NCBI GenBank assembly: GCA_022225965.2
Contig: JAKJXP020000009.1
Coordinates: 124,001-188,000 of the forward strand
Source: Diatrype stigma
Taxonomy: Eukaryota > Ascomycota > Sordariomycetes > Xylariales > Diatrypaceae
Length of the DNA stretch: 64,000 nt
Direction: 5' to 3'
A program made the position numbers and the translations under genes. The notes beneath the pieces were generated by a model. That model saw only the letters and a program-made list of their open reading frames with translations. It searched no databases and had not been told where the DNA came from. Of this stretch, positions 24,576-37,283 are shown piece by piece; positions within the stretch are counted from its first letter, which is position 1; every line of letters starts with the position of its first letter.

Positions 24576-26699
24576 ATTCGAAATATATTTAATGGCGTTA
24601 AGTCGAATTTAAAAGGAAAATATTTATTCCGAATAGCGTATATTTTAATAAGCTGCTTAATTTCGTGCTTTTTATTAATTCGAAACGCTAAGCCAGATTT
24701 AAAAAGAAATACCTATTTTAAATAACGTATTATTATAATAACTATATATTTATATATTTAATTATTAATTATAAAGCCTTATATTTAAAATATAAATACG
24801 TTAATATTTTTTCATAATTCTTTTAAAAACTTGCCGAATCGTAATTATTTCGTTATCTTTTATTTCTTTTTTTCGATTAACTAATATTTACGCCCGTTTT
24901 TTCGCTTCGTTTATTTCTTATTTATTTATTTATTTATCGATATTATTACCGCGCCGACGTTATGCCTTTTCGTTTCCATACCGCTTTCGCTTCGTTTTTT
25001 TAACGAAATTGCCATATATGAAATACTTTTGGCATATCATAAAGCATTTCGTTCCGATTAACGGCGAAATGCCGGCGTTTACGTACGAATAAACGAATAC
25101 GGCAAACGTAATATATTCGTTATACGCCGGTCGTAAAAATCTTTACAAATTCGTAAATTTAATTAACGTTTTAATAACGTTTTGCGAATAACGTAAAATT
25201 TATTTATTAATGATTTTAGTTTTAAGAATTATTTAAAATATAAAGCGATTAAACGGTTTCGTTTTTTTACGTTAAGCCGATTATTTTTTTAACGTTATTT
25301 AAAACGACGACGATAATAATAATGGTCCGCTTTTGGATTTTGCAAATAAATTCGTTCGAATTTATTCGGATAATATTCGAATTATTGTCGTTACGGTCGT
25401 ATTTTGCGTTTACGTTACCTTTAAAGCGGCCAAAAGGGCTTATTATATTATTATTAATAAAACCGATAGTAAAGAAAGCGGATATATTTTATTTTTTAAT
25501 CGTTTAATATTATATCGATATTAAATGAACCGTAAAACGTTTAAATTTCGGATATATATATTGCTTAAATTGTCGTATATCGTATTTTAATGCAGATATA
25601 AAATCTTATTTTTTGCGTTTACGACGTAAATATTCCGTTTCGTATTCGTTTCGTTTTTAATTAATTAACGGAAAAATAATAAAACGACAATATTTAAGCG
25701 ACTTAAAAGGTTGCCATTAAGTTGCGTTTTATATTTAATAATGCCGGCTAATAAATTTAAACGATCGTTAAATGCGTTTTTTATTAAGAAATAAAGCAAA
25801 TCTTAATTACAAAATTCGGCCGTAATTAAGCAAATAACGATATAATAACGTTTCCGTTTAATTTCGCCGCTTTCTAAGTAATAATTCGTTTTTTGTCGGT
25901 TTTTATTTCCGATAATATATTAGGTTACGTTTAATAAATATTTTAATATTACTTTATAATTAATTAGTTATTATTTCGGTTTTACTTCGATTTTTATAAC
26001 TTAATTTTAGCTTTTTAATTACGGTTTTTTATTGTTTTAATTTTTCTTTTATTAATATAAATCGTTTTATAATTTATTAAGTTTTTAAGCCAATATAAAT
26101 AAAAACCTTTTTTTATTTATTTGTTTGTTTTATAATTCGTTAATTATAACTTAAGGCCGCGGCTTTTTTAGGCTATATTTATTAATTTAAAGGATTCGGC
26201 TTAATAGGATTCTTTTTATGAAAGTTTATTATATTACCGTCGCATTTTTAGAAATTCCGGGCCGGTGTTTAAATAGGCCGGTATAAGGCCGGCTATTTTA
26301 TTCGGTATTATAATTCTATTTATATATGCCGAAAATTAAGGATTTTATTAAAATATCATTCTTTATTTTTTGGTTTTTTATTTTGCGGTATTATAACGCT
26401 TTCGGCTCGCCGGTTTAGTTATTTATTAATAGCTTCTTATTCGGAAAAGCCCTATTAATAGCGTTAAATTAATAAGATATAAAAAATAAGAAAAATTCGG
26501 AAATAATTAAATATTTAAACGGTTACGGCCTATTTATATGTTTTCGTAATAAAAAAAGACTTATTTATTTATTATTTAGCTTTTTTATGGGTCGTTTTAT
26601 TTTAATATTCTTAGTATTAACCTAAACCTAATTTCTTATTTCGAATATATCGGCCTCGGTTCGGTACCGGTTTGCATTTTTAATTTGGCGTTTTTAAAA

Positions 26700-29600
26700 T
26701 TTTATTATAAAAGACTTAATTATTATTAAGACTTTTTTAATTTTATTAATTACGGTTATAACATTATGAAATCCTTATTAACGGATTAACGTTTTAAAGA
26801 TAATAATAAAGCGATTTAATTTTGTATTTATTTTTAAATAAAAGCCGTAATTAACGAAAAGAAATAATACATTAATTATTTTCGAAACGACATTATTTCC
26901 GGCGAATTTCATTAATAAAAGCCAATCGATTTAATTATTTTAAAAAAAAGATAAAAACGGAAATATTATTTTGTAATATTATTAATAATTTCCGTTTAGT
27001 TATTAAATTTAAGGTAATATATTAACGAATAATATAAATTAATGCCTAATTAATAATTAAGCTTATTTTAAAACGTAAAAACGAATTATATACCTTTATT
27101 AAATATAATCGTAATAAGGGTTTTATAAAATTTATAAATCTAAATTATAAAGACGTTTTCGAAAGTTTTAGCCTTCGTATTAAAAACGAATACATAATAA
27201 CGCATTTTCGTTAATTTATTAATTACGATTAAGATATATTCGTATATAATGCCGTTACGAATATAAAAAAGAAATGGTTTTATATAATCGACGGAAATGT
27301 CGAATTAAAGGCGAAACGAAACCGATAAAAAAATAAAAAGTTTAATAGCTAAATTGCGAAAGTTCCTAATTCGCTTATAAAGATAATAGGCTTAAACGAA
27401 AACGGCTATATTTCGAAAAAGCTTCGGCCAAAAATAAATGCAATAAAGAAAATTATATATTTTCGTTTATTTTAAATAACTTTTTAATATAAAGCTATAA
27501 ATTCGATAAAGAATTTATAAACGAAAAGTTTCGTTAAAAATTATAAATAACTTATTTTAATATAAACTTATTCTTAAATCGTTACGTAATCGGTTTTGGT
27601 AATCTTTATTTATTTCGTAATTCTTTAATTATATTTCTTATATTAAGAATTCGTTATAACTTAAAAAAGGTCTTATATTAAAAGTAAAGTATTATAGGCT
27701 TCATTAATTAAGGCATCGATTAATTTATTAACGTTTAAGGCAAAAAGTTATAAAAATACTTAACGATTTAAAAGTAATAAGATACGATATTAATAAGTTA
27801 TTTTTTTATTTTTAAAGTCGTAATAATTCGTTAACGTATTATTAAGAAATCGAAACAAATGTATTTAAAACGATTACTTTATTATCGAATTTATAAGTAA
27901 TTTAAAACTGAAAATTATTAAGAAATTTCAATTATCGGACTTGGCGTTAATTTAATAGCTTTATAGTAATAAAATGTTATAAATTCTTATAATTCGTAAT
28001 TATTTCGATCGGTTTTTTGGTATCTTGCAATTCGAAACGCTATTTTTCGAACGCTTTAATAATAACGAAAATCTTTTTATTATAAATTTCGTAATTACAT
28101 TTCGTCAAATTATGCTTTATCGGGAAAAAAACGATAAGGCTTAGTTTTGTTTATAAATCGTATTATAAAAACCCTTTTTTAATACTTAATTAAAAGCGTT
28201 TGCTTTTAAAATAATATAACGTTTAAAATTATAATATGCAAATATAAATGCATCGTAAAAAGCGTTTTTAGCCGTTAAAACGCCGCCATTGCGGCGTTTA
28301 AAAAGTATTTTAATTATTTCTTTTATTTAGTAAAGCTATTAAGAAACGGATTAAGGCTAAAAAGCCTGTAATAAAACGACGGTAAAAATTCATAAAGCCT
28401 AAGAATCGTTATAATTCGCATAACGTTTTAAGCGGCTTTTAACTTTTAATTAATTCGACCTTTTTTGAATTTATTTAAATGCCGTTTATTAATATAATAA
28501 ATCCTAAATATTTCGTTTTCGTTTCGTTAACTTTATATTTCCGAATATTCATTATAAGGCTAACGTTCGTTAAACGGATGAAAGTTTTTCGAACGTATTA
28601 TCGGTATTTTTCTTTAAACTTGCTATATATTAAGATATCGTTTAAGTATATTATAACGTATCGGTTTAATAAATTAAACAAAATGTCGTTAATATAATAT
28701 TAAAACAAATTCGAAATGCCGATTATATTAAAGTCGGTTATTTAATATTAAAAAAACCCGAATTTTATAATAAACGCTATTTTTTATTCGTTTTCGAAAA
28801 CGATTTAAAATCGATTAAATGCCGTAATAATATTAAGCTTAATATAAATCTTTACTTAATAAACATTATTTAAAATCTTTCGAATTAACGGAATAAAATA
28901 TTTATTTTTAACGATAACGTTATTAAGTTCTTTATAATTTACGTAAATACGAATTTCGTTTTTAGATTTTTTTATAACCAAAATCGATACCGTTACGAAA
29001 AAAAATTAATTCGGATAAATCCTTTTTTAAATAATCGTTAATGTATTTTTTAATTATTAATAACCTTTTAAGAAATATCGGGCGGAATCGGTTATACGAA
29101 GGGATTTAATTAAGAAATAGTTTTATTTTATAATGATATGGGCGATAAAAAATAACGTTTTAATTTCGTATAAAAAAAGGCTTTAATTAAATCGTAATAC
29201 TTTAAGAAATTCTTTTTTAGGATTTGTTTTTATCGTAACCGGGGGTTTTTTATTTAAATATTTTTAAATGTCTTCATTTAAACCTCGTCGTAATTACGGT
29301 ATCTCTGTTATTTAATCGTAAAGGTTTCGTAATTATTTCGGTATTACGTTTAAATTTAAGATATTATTTTGTATTAAGATATTTCGAAAACAAAATATTA
29401 AATATTTAATTTATAACGTTTTTAATTAATGCTTAAAGCTTTAAGTCGATTATGGTTATAAAACGAAATATATTCGTTATAACGATAAATTATTAAAATA
29501 ATATATTATTTATTAATATGCCGTTTATGCGGCAAAATATATGGAAATTTATAATACGAAAACATCGAATATTAACGGAATTAATATCGGCCTAAGCATA

Positions 29601-31100
29601 ATTCGAAACCGGTTTAAGAATTACGGGTATTTCTTCCAATTTAAGGGTTTCGAATATTAAAATTCGGAATCGATTCGTAAGTTAATTTGTAATTTAAGTT
29701 CGATTCCGAATATGGCCCTTAGTTTTAATTTAATTTTAGGCGTAATTCTTAATTTAATTCCGATTTTGGGCCAGGTTTTAATATTAAGCTAAAATTAAAA
29801 AATAATTAAAGAAGTTTAAATTTAAAAATGTTTTATTATTAATAATATATATTTCATAACTTTAATTAATGCTGCAATTATAACGTTATAATTAAAGAAT
29901 ATTTAATATAATATTAAAACCATTTAAACGTTATTGGTATAAAAGGATTTATTTTTTAATAAATCTTAATTAATAATTTACGATACTGTATTTAAAAATT
30001 ATTTTTATTACGATACCGTTTATAAAACGAAATACTTTAAAAGCAAATAAATTAAAATTAAATAAATAAATATTATATATCTAATCATTATTAATAAAAC
30101 CATATAATAAATATATATTATCGATTATAATATAAAATAAATTTAATTTATTATTAAAACGAAATACTTTAATAAAAAAGAAAAATAATGTATTAAGGCT
30201 TATTAAACGTATATATAATTTATTCTTTATGGCTTCGAAATATTTTAAAAGAAACCTTTAACTACGACCTTTATTAAAAGCTAAGCTTTTTCCGGCGATT
30301 TGTTATTTTTTTTCGGTTTCTTTCGAAGCAATTCTTATAAAAGTAATCCGCCTTTTTATAATATAGGCATAAATAATCATTAAAACGTTGGATTTCGTTT
30401 TACGAAAAAAGCTTAAGAAATTATATCGTTTTGGCCGTATCGAATTATATAAGATTTAATATAAAAGCTAATAAAAACGCGGATATATGCATTAATTAAG
30501 GGGATTATTATTATTTTTTAATAAGGGCCTTATTCTTTAAGTTATTAAATGAATTTCGATATAAATTAATTCATTTTACGGCGTCGTTGCTTATTAGCCG
30601 GTTTATTATCGAAATAAATACGTTTTATAAAGTTTTATTAACTTTAATTTATAACGTTATAATATAAATAGCATTAAATTACTGGCTTTAATCCGTATAT
30701 TTTACGAATAAACTTATAAATTTTCTAAAGAATTTATTGCCTTATTAAAAAGCTATAAAGCTTTTATAAGCCGCTATTCGGATATTTTTAACGATATTTA
30801 AAGTATTTAAGAACGTAATTAAATCGATATAATTTTGCTATTCTTCCGGTTATTATTAAAGGTTATTAAGGTATTTAATAATTATATCGATTCGTTTTTT
30901 AATATAAATATATGCTTTATTATTTAAATATTAGGCTATATATATAATTCGGTTCATTTATATTATATATACGTAATAATCGAAAGTTAGTTTTAAATGG
31001 ATTTAAAATCTTTAATTAACGTATTTCTCTTATATTTCGAAATCGTTATCGCTTAATTTCTTAAATTTTAATAAGTTACTGCTTTTAGGTCTTATTATGG
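26700..31100 (-). mobile_element. Dead Ty3/gypsy retrotransposon on the minus strand
   Basis: Minus-strand reading gives a gag zinc knuckle at 30328-30369 with CX2CX4HX4C spacing in which the second Cys and the His have become Tyr; TGY to TAY and CAY to TAY are just what RIP would do. Downstream on the same strand, about 28480-28700, lies an RT core with FINRYV, YLND at 28637-28648 (first Asp of the YLDD box changed to Asn), and KVNETKTKYLGFI. Gag before RT before more pol to the left is the expected order for a leftward element. All frames are broken by stops. Ends and LTRs were not found, so the coordinates are approximate. The flanking 24576-26700 stretch is AT-rich with no recognisable gene. 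Confidence 0.65.
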
Positions 31101-31653
31101 GTTTAACGTTAAAGCATTTTGTATAATAAATGGTTTATATTTAATTAATTATCGAAATAAATTAAGAATAAAACTAATAAAAAAAGATCCGAATTAAATA
31201 ACGTTCGAAAAAGGGTTTAAAATCGAAAAAGGTATCCAATTAATAAAGCGGTTTAATTAAGGAATATATAAAAATAAGGATTATTATTATTAAATTTACC
31301 AAATCGTTTCGGAATTATTTCTCCTTATTGCTGTGTTAAACTAACGGTAAAATTCTTCGTTTTTTTAAATAAGCGCTTTAAAACGTTATTCGATTTCGGT
31401 TAAAATGGCATATTAAAAGGGATTAATCGTTAAATTATTAATAATTAAATTTAAGATTAATTCAAAATCCCTTTAAAAGTATTAAATAATAAGAATTAAA
31501 TATTCGAATTCTTAAAGAATAGCTATAACGGTAATGAAAAAGAATTAATTTAAATATAAAGCTATTGCAATTCTTTGGCGCTTATAGCTTATTATTCGGA
31601 TTATAAAGCTTATAACTGAATTAAACTTATAAGAAAAAAGGTAAGTGTAATAA

Positions 31654-31806
31654 ATTATTACGGCTATAAGCAAATATAGGGTTAAAAAGATATAATTATT
31701 ATTATACGAGAAAAAAGGAGGTTTAAATTAAAAAGAACGAAACGTTCTTTTATATATAATAATATAAAGCCGGGCCGATAATTATACATTTAATATTATA
31801 ATAATG
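31654..31806 (+). repeat. About 150-bp repeat, copy 2
   Basis: Partner of 17254-17406; differences are mainly transitions. It lies downstream of the minus-strand gypsy element. No frame stays open. Confidence 0.6.
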
Positions 31807-34800
31807 CGGCAATAATTTAATAACGTTATTATATAATTTAAAAATAAAAGAAAAAGTTATAATATTAAGAATATAAGAAATCGAATTAGTCGATGCGATA
31901 ATTATTATAATTACTATTTTTAATAAAGAGCGCTATTAAAAATAACGCTAAAAAAAGAAAAGGTTTAAATAAATCGCCTTTACTTAATCCTATTATTAAA
32001 AAGCTTTAAAATAAATCACCGTCGCTTATTCTTATTATTAAAAAAGAAACGCTTTAAAAGAAGTTGCTTTTATTATATTAACTTAATAAGATTTAAATTT
32101 AATAAGTAATTTCTTATAATTTATAAATAAGTTTATATAATAAATTCTATTTTTATTTTTATTTTTCTTATATAGCGATAATAGTTTTTAAGTTTATAAA
32201 TAAGCTTATATAATTATAATAATATAATTAATAATACCTTATATTATAATAAGATATTTACTGAAATATAAAATAAATTATTATTATAATATATATAAAT
32301 ATTACTAATTTTATATTAACTTATTAATTAATATAACAAATTATATATAAATAGTTATAAAATTTATTAAAATAAAGCGTTTTTAATCTTATTTTAATAA
32401 AAGTGTTTATATTTTAAAGAATAATTATTATAATACGATTTAAATTAACTTAAAACTTAAACTTTTTTTATAAATTAAATGTTTTAAATAAAACGATTAT
32501 ATAAGAATTATATAAAGCTTTATAAGTTTTAAAATTACCTTTTTACTTATAAGTTATAATTAATAAGAAATTATAATATTATCTTTTAATTATAAGTATA
32601 CTAGCTTATATAATATAAATATATAAGTTAAAGCCGTATTACTTAGCGGCACTAGCCTAGTTAATGATATTTACTTACTAGCTATATTAGGTATATTAGT
32701 TATACTTATAATGAAACCTATAAGGCCTTAAGGGGTTAGCATCGGTTAATTTCCGGCGCCGCGCAGCCTTTTAAAACGCTTTTAAGCCGCGTTAAGGCTA
32801 TATATAAAAGGATTTATAAGCTTATAAAGATTTTTAATTTCTTTTCTTTTTTCATAATTAAGAAATAAACTTTATTTAATAATCGCTTATAATTAGCAAT
32901 AAATAACGCCTTTTATAATATTAATTATATTACTTAAATTAATAAAAATTATAATAAAGCTATATTATTAATTATTATAATTAATAATAAGTAAATATAT
33001 AATAAAATGTTAAAAAACTAGCCACTTTATTAATACTCTTTTATATAACGTATAAAAATTTAATAATATTTATATAACATATATAAATAATTTCTTATTT
33101 GTATTTAAATAAATATGTCGCTTAATATGCTTATACTTTTACATTACTTCTTTCTTTATTAGCTAACGTTTTAATAGCTTAATTAGTAAAATAAAAAGTG
33201 CAAACATCTTAAATACGTTAAAGCCTTAAACATATTAGTATTACTAATTTCGAAATGGCCTTTTAGGTTGCTTCGATAATTACGCACTAACCGCCCAGCT
33301 AGGTAATTCCTAGCTAGCTTAATACGGGCTTTAAAGCCCTTAAACCTTAGTTAGCCCTTAGTTAACAGGGTTTATATACCTTATAAGTATGCATTAAAAA
33401 CTTTCTCTTCTTTAGTCTTTAAATTAAAATCATTATTATTTTATTTACTTCATTTAATCGCTTTTGTTTTATGTTATAACTTGCCGTTAATTACTTACGT
33501 TTATAAGCGAATAAAAGGCCTAAAGCTAGCTTAAAACTCGAATCTAGGCATATAAAAGCTTTATTTATTTATATTATATAAATAAAATATAATAAAATGC
33601 TAAAAAAATTAAGGCGTTTAATGTAATAATGCAGCATTTGGCTTATTATTTTTAAAATAAAAGAGATTTAAATTTTTTAATGCTTATAATTAAAGATTTA
33701 GCCGCTTTTAAAAATCGAATTTAGGGCTTTTTCGTAATTAGCGCTCGGCTTTAGCGCATTTTAGTTATTTATTAATAAAAAGAAAAATGTCGATAATTTC
33801 GTTATTAAATTAATTATTCGGTATTAATTCTTAGTTTTTTTTTTTTTTAAATCTAGGTATTCGACGATCGTTCCTTTCGCCGAATTAGCCGCGGTTAAGC
33901 CGAATAAGAGCGGCTAAGGTCCCCCGTTATAGTTTTCCGTTGCCGCCCGACGACGACTAAACGAAAAGAAACCACGACGATCTTTAGTAATCGCCGACCG
34001 ATAACCGCTACGCCCGAACCGCGGCCGTTAAGCTGTTTCGATTTTCATTCGATAACCGCCCTTAAAGGCAAAACCGATAGCGCAAAGACCGAACTAAAAC
34101 CTGATTAAGTTAATAATTATTAAATAGATTATATAAAAATAAGAAAAAGATTTTTATTCGATTTTTAAAGTAATTACTGGCCTTTTAAAAACGATTTTTT
34201 TCTTTAAAGCTTATAAGTTATTATATTACGACGCCGCATTTAAATCCTAACGAAAAAGCTATAATTCGTTTAAAAAAAAGGACGCAAGTATACGATAGCG
34301 CTAAAGCAATACTTACTTGCTGCTTTAAAGCAATTAAGCCGTTACGTTTCTTAAACATGGATTTTAATATAGGAAAATATATCGAAAATATATCGCATAT
34401 CTTATATATATAATTAAGTAACCGGCGTATAAATAATAATAATAATAAAAAAATAACCATTTCGTTTATAACCTTTTATATTAAATGTAAAAGATTAATA
34501 ATATTTATATATATATAATATTACGCGGTCGACGGCCCGAAGGGCCATGCCGGTGTACGTCTAGTTCTAGCATAGTAGGAAACCTCAGACCGAAGTCGAG
34601 GAGAAAAACCTACTAACTCGCACCGAAGTCGCTCTTTTGGTTATATACAAAAGGTATTCAAAACGGTCTCTGCCCGCTCCTTGCTATATAATAATATTTA
34701 TATAATATATATAAATAATTTCTTATTTATATTTAAATAAGTACGCGCTTATGTTTATATCTTTATAAAATAAGTAAGCTATAATGTTTATTTAGTTATA

Positions 34801-36944
34801 AATTAAAATAAGGGCTTATTATATCTTAATAGGCCTTATGTTTTTAAAGGCTGCATTTTAAGACCTTTTTTAATTTTTTTTAACTTAAGCGTATATATAT
34901 TATTAATAAAAATAACATTAAATACTTAATTTATATATATTTTATTTTTATTTTAAAACTATTATTATTATTATTATTACGTTAATTGCTTATTTATATA
35001 TATATAAGCATATAATATACGATATATTTTCGATTTTCATTTCGCGTAATAAACTAATTAAATAAATAAAATCTATGCGTTATTTATTTGTTACGTTATA
35101 ACGGCAATTATTATTCGGTTTCGTTATTAATATTACGATAATTATAGGTGCAATATTACATATAGCCAAAATGTACATATAAGAAAATAAGAATAAGAAA
35201 TAAAAGAAATGGATTTAATATTAAAATCGTAGTACTTATTAAAGCAATAGATCTTTTGCTTTTATTATTTTAATTTCTGTTTTTTTCTTTTTTTTCTTTT
35301 TTTTCTTTTTTTTAACTTAGAATTTTACATAGCTAATGAAACTCGGATTTACGAAACGAAGCCATAATAGTTCGCAATATAATTTTAAGTTTATTTCTTT
35401 ATTTAAAAAGGTTTATATAATATTATATATTCGAAAAAAATAATTATAAATTAAGGCTGCAGCTTAAAGCGCGCCAAGGATTATTTTAAGTATTTCATTA
35501 AAGATCGATAAACGAAAATCGCCGAAATACGAATCAATAAATCCGATTCTTATAATAATACAACTACTCGTAAAAATAACTAAAGCCGTTTTATAAATAC
35601 GTAAAAAATGCGATTTTATATATTTATTTTTATTCGAAATATTTATTTAGGATTTAATAAAATACCAAAAACACGATTGCAATAACGGTCGAATTATATA
35701 GAAATTGCCTTTTTCATTTCGGAAAAGCCCGTTATTTATAACAAAAAGAAATAAATACGAAATTATTAAATAATTCATTTATTATAAATTTAAAAATATA
35801 GCTATTAAAAACGATATAAAAAAGTTTATTATTATGTTTAAAAATAATAAACTGTACGAAAATCTGCTTAATAAATTTAAGAAATTAGCTACCATTTATG
35901 GCAAAAAAACGAAACGGGTTTTTCTTTTATTGCCTTAATTAAAGCTAAGAAATTTGCTTTTTCTTTATATTAATGGAATCCTTATTTTAATAATATTTAA
36001 AAACCTTTACGAAAAAACCCTAAAGGCCCTTTATTAAAAAATAAAAATGCATACTTTAATAATAATAATTACTTAATTATAAGTCGAAAAAATAACCAAT
36101 TTCGTTATAAAGTTAAATCGATTTATTCGAATTCTTTTTTTTATTAGGCATATTATTTTAATAAATTTACGAAAAGCGAATTATTTTTTATAATATCGAA
36201 ATAAATATTAATTTCGATAAAGACATTTAATTATTAACCGATTAATTAAAAACATAAATCCATAATATATTAAAAAAATATTGTTTTAAAAAAACGCTTA
36301 CGTAATGCTAATTTATTTATCGAAATTTTTAATATTTTAAGTATTAAGAAAAAATAAATAAATTAAACGTTTTCGATTTTTACGTTAATAAAGAACAAAA
36401 TAAAATAAATTTCGAAAATTAATATTAATATTACGTAATATAGTAATTTCTGGAATTACTTAATATTACGTATCTTTATTTAATACTGCTAAGAATTATA
36501 TAAAAATCCTTAAAGTTTTTAATATTTCATAGCAATTTATGCTTTTATTATTTTATAACTTTATCTTTATATTAGTAATAAGTAATATTAAATATTATAT
36601 AGCGGTATTATGTTTTTATATATAGTCGACGTTATTAACGCCGTCGGCATTTTTAATTAAAAGCAAGAAATTCGAAATATTTATAATATATAATAGCATT
36701 TTTAATTAAAATTTAGCATTAATTATTTATAATTTATTAAATTTTAAAAACGACGTATAACTATTAAAAACGTACATTCCTTTAAATCTTATAATAAATA
36801 AGAAAAATAAAAAAACCCGAATTGCTTCGAAATAAATTAACTAAGTACCGGCTTAAATAAATAAATATAATACATTATAATTACTTAAATCGAATAATTA
36901 TTAAATTAATAAAAAAGAATTCTTATATATTAAATATTAAAAAA
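31807..36944. other. AT-rich region without a recognisable gene
   Basis: Contents seen: a GC-richer piece at 32740-32800; a segment at 33250-33420 with ordinary composition ending in a TATA-like stretch and TTTCTCTTCTTTAG, possibly a solo LTR; a duplicated 65-bp sequence at 33061-33128 and 34689-34749; a CpG-rich island at 33860-34110; and broken plus-strand frames at about 35330-36400 that may be gag-like. None supports a gene call. Confidence 0.4.
34507..34688 (+). repeat. 183-bp dispersed repeat, nearly unmutated copy
   Basis: Partner of 6758-6940 but with GC content intact (for example CGGCCCGAAGGGCCATGCCG, with a GGCCC-GAA-GGGCC stem). It is flanked by the 15-bp direct repeat TAATAATATTTATAT (34496-34510, overlapping its AT-rich start, and 34689-34703), and the right flank continues as in 33061-33128, so the unit seems to have inserted into a copy of that sequence. 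A long target duplication would fit a SINE-like insert, but clear pol III boxes were not found. Confidence 0.6.
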
Positions 36945-37180
36945 TGCTATTATATAAAAAGGCTTTTTATTATTTATAATTCATTATATTAGCTTATATT
37001 ATAATATTTAATATATTTATTAATATAAAAAAAAGGGTTTTTTTGCAAAGCCCGAAAGTCCGGAATTCCTGCTTTATATATATTCGTTATAAGCGCTAGG
37101 TGAACCCTAAGCGCCGCGCTTCATTTATCCTGGCCTCGGGGGGTAAGCCACCCCCTTAAGCCACTAGGTGGCTGCTAACA
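36945..37180 (-). repeat. LTR-like direct repeat, right copy (partly unmutated)
   Basis: Partner of 3071-3305, 236 against 235 bp. Bases 37071-37180 keep normal composition (for example GGTGAACCCTAAGCGCCGCG), whereas the part left of about 37055 is AT-rich, so the edge of mutation lies inside this repeat. On the minus strand it starts TGTTAGCAGCC and ends CA. No matching 5-bp target-site duplication was found outside the two copies. Confidence 0.6.
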
Positions 37181-37283
37181 AAAACCATACGTGTCCCACT
37201 CTGCGTCACTGTTTGCCGCGTAAGACCCCTTTCTTCCCCCCACAGATTCCGCTGCAATCATGAACAGTAAAATACAGATCCTA

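Larger units (their letters stand above)
3071..37180. other. 34-kb AT-rich block of nested RIP-degraded transposable elements
   Basis: Composition falls abruptly at about 3.05 kb and recovers at about 37.06-37.08 kb. Inside, most remaining C and G sit in CpG, while CpA and its complement TpG are scarce and TpA is everywhere. This is the signature expected of repeat-induced point mutation, which converts CpA to TpA in duplicated DNA. Where two copies of a repeat can be aligned (3071/36945, 6758/34507, the copia LTRs) most differences are C/T or G/A transitions. The block contains pieces of several retroelements, given separately. No intact gene was found; the short open frames in it are chance frames in AT-rich DNA or fragments of dead element genes. 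Confidence 0.9.

Noticed and set aside
35275..35315. T-rich TTTTTTCTTTT run as a terminator or polypyrimidine signal
   Set aside because: Simple low-complexity tract in degraded DNA with no neighbouring gene.
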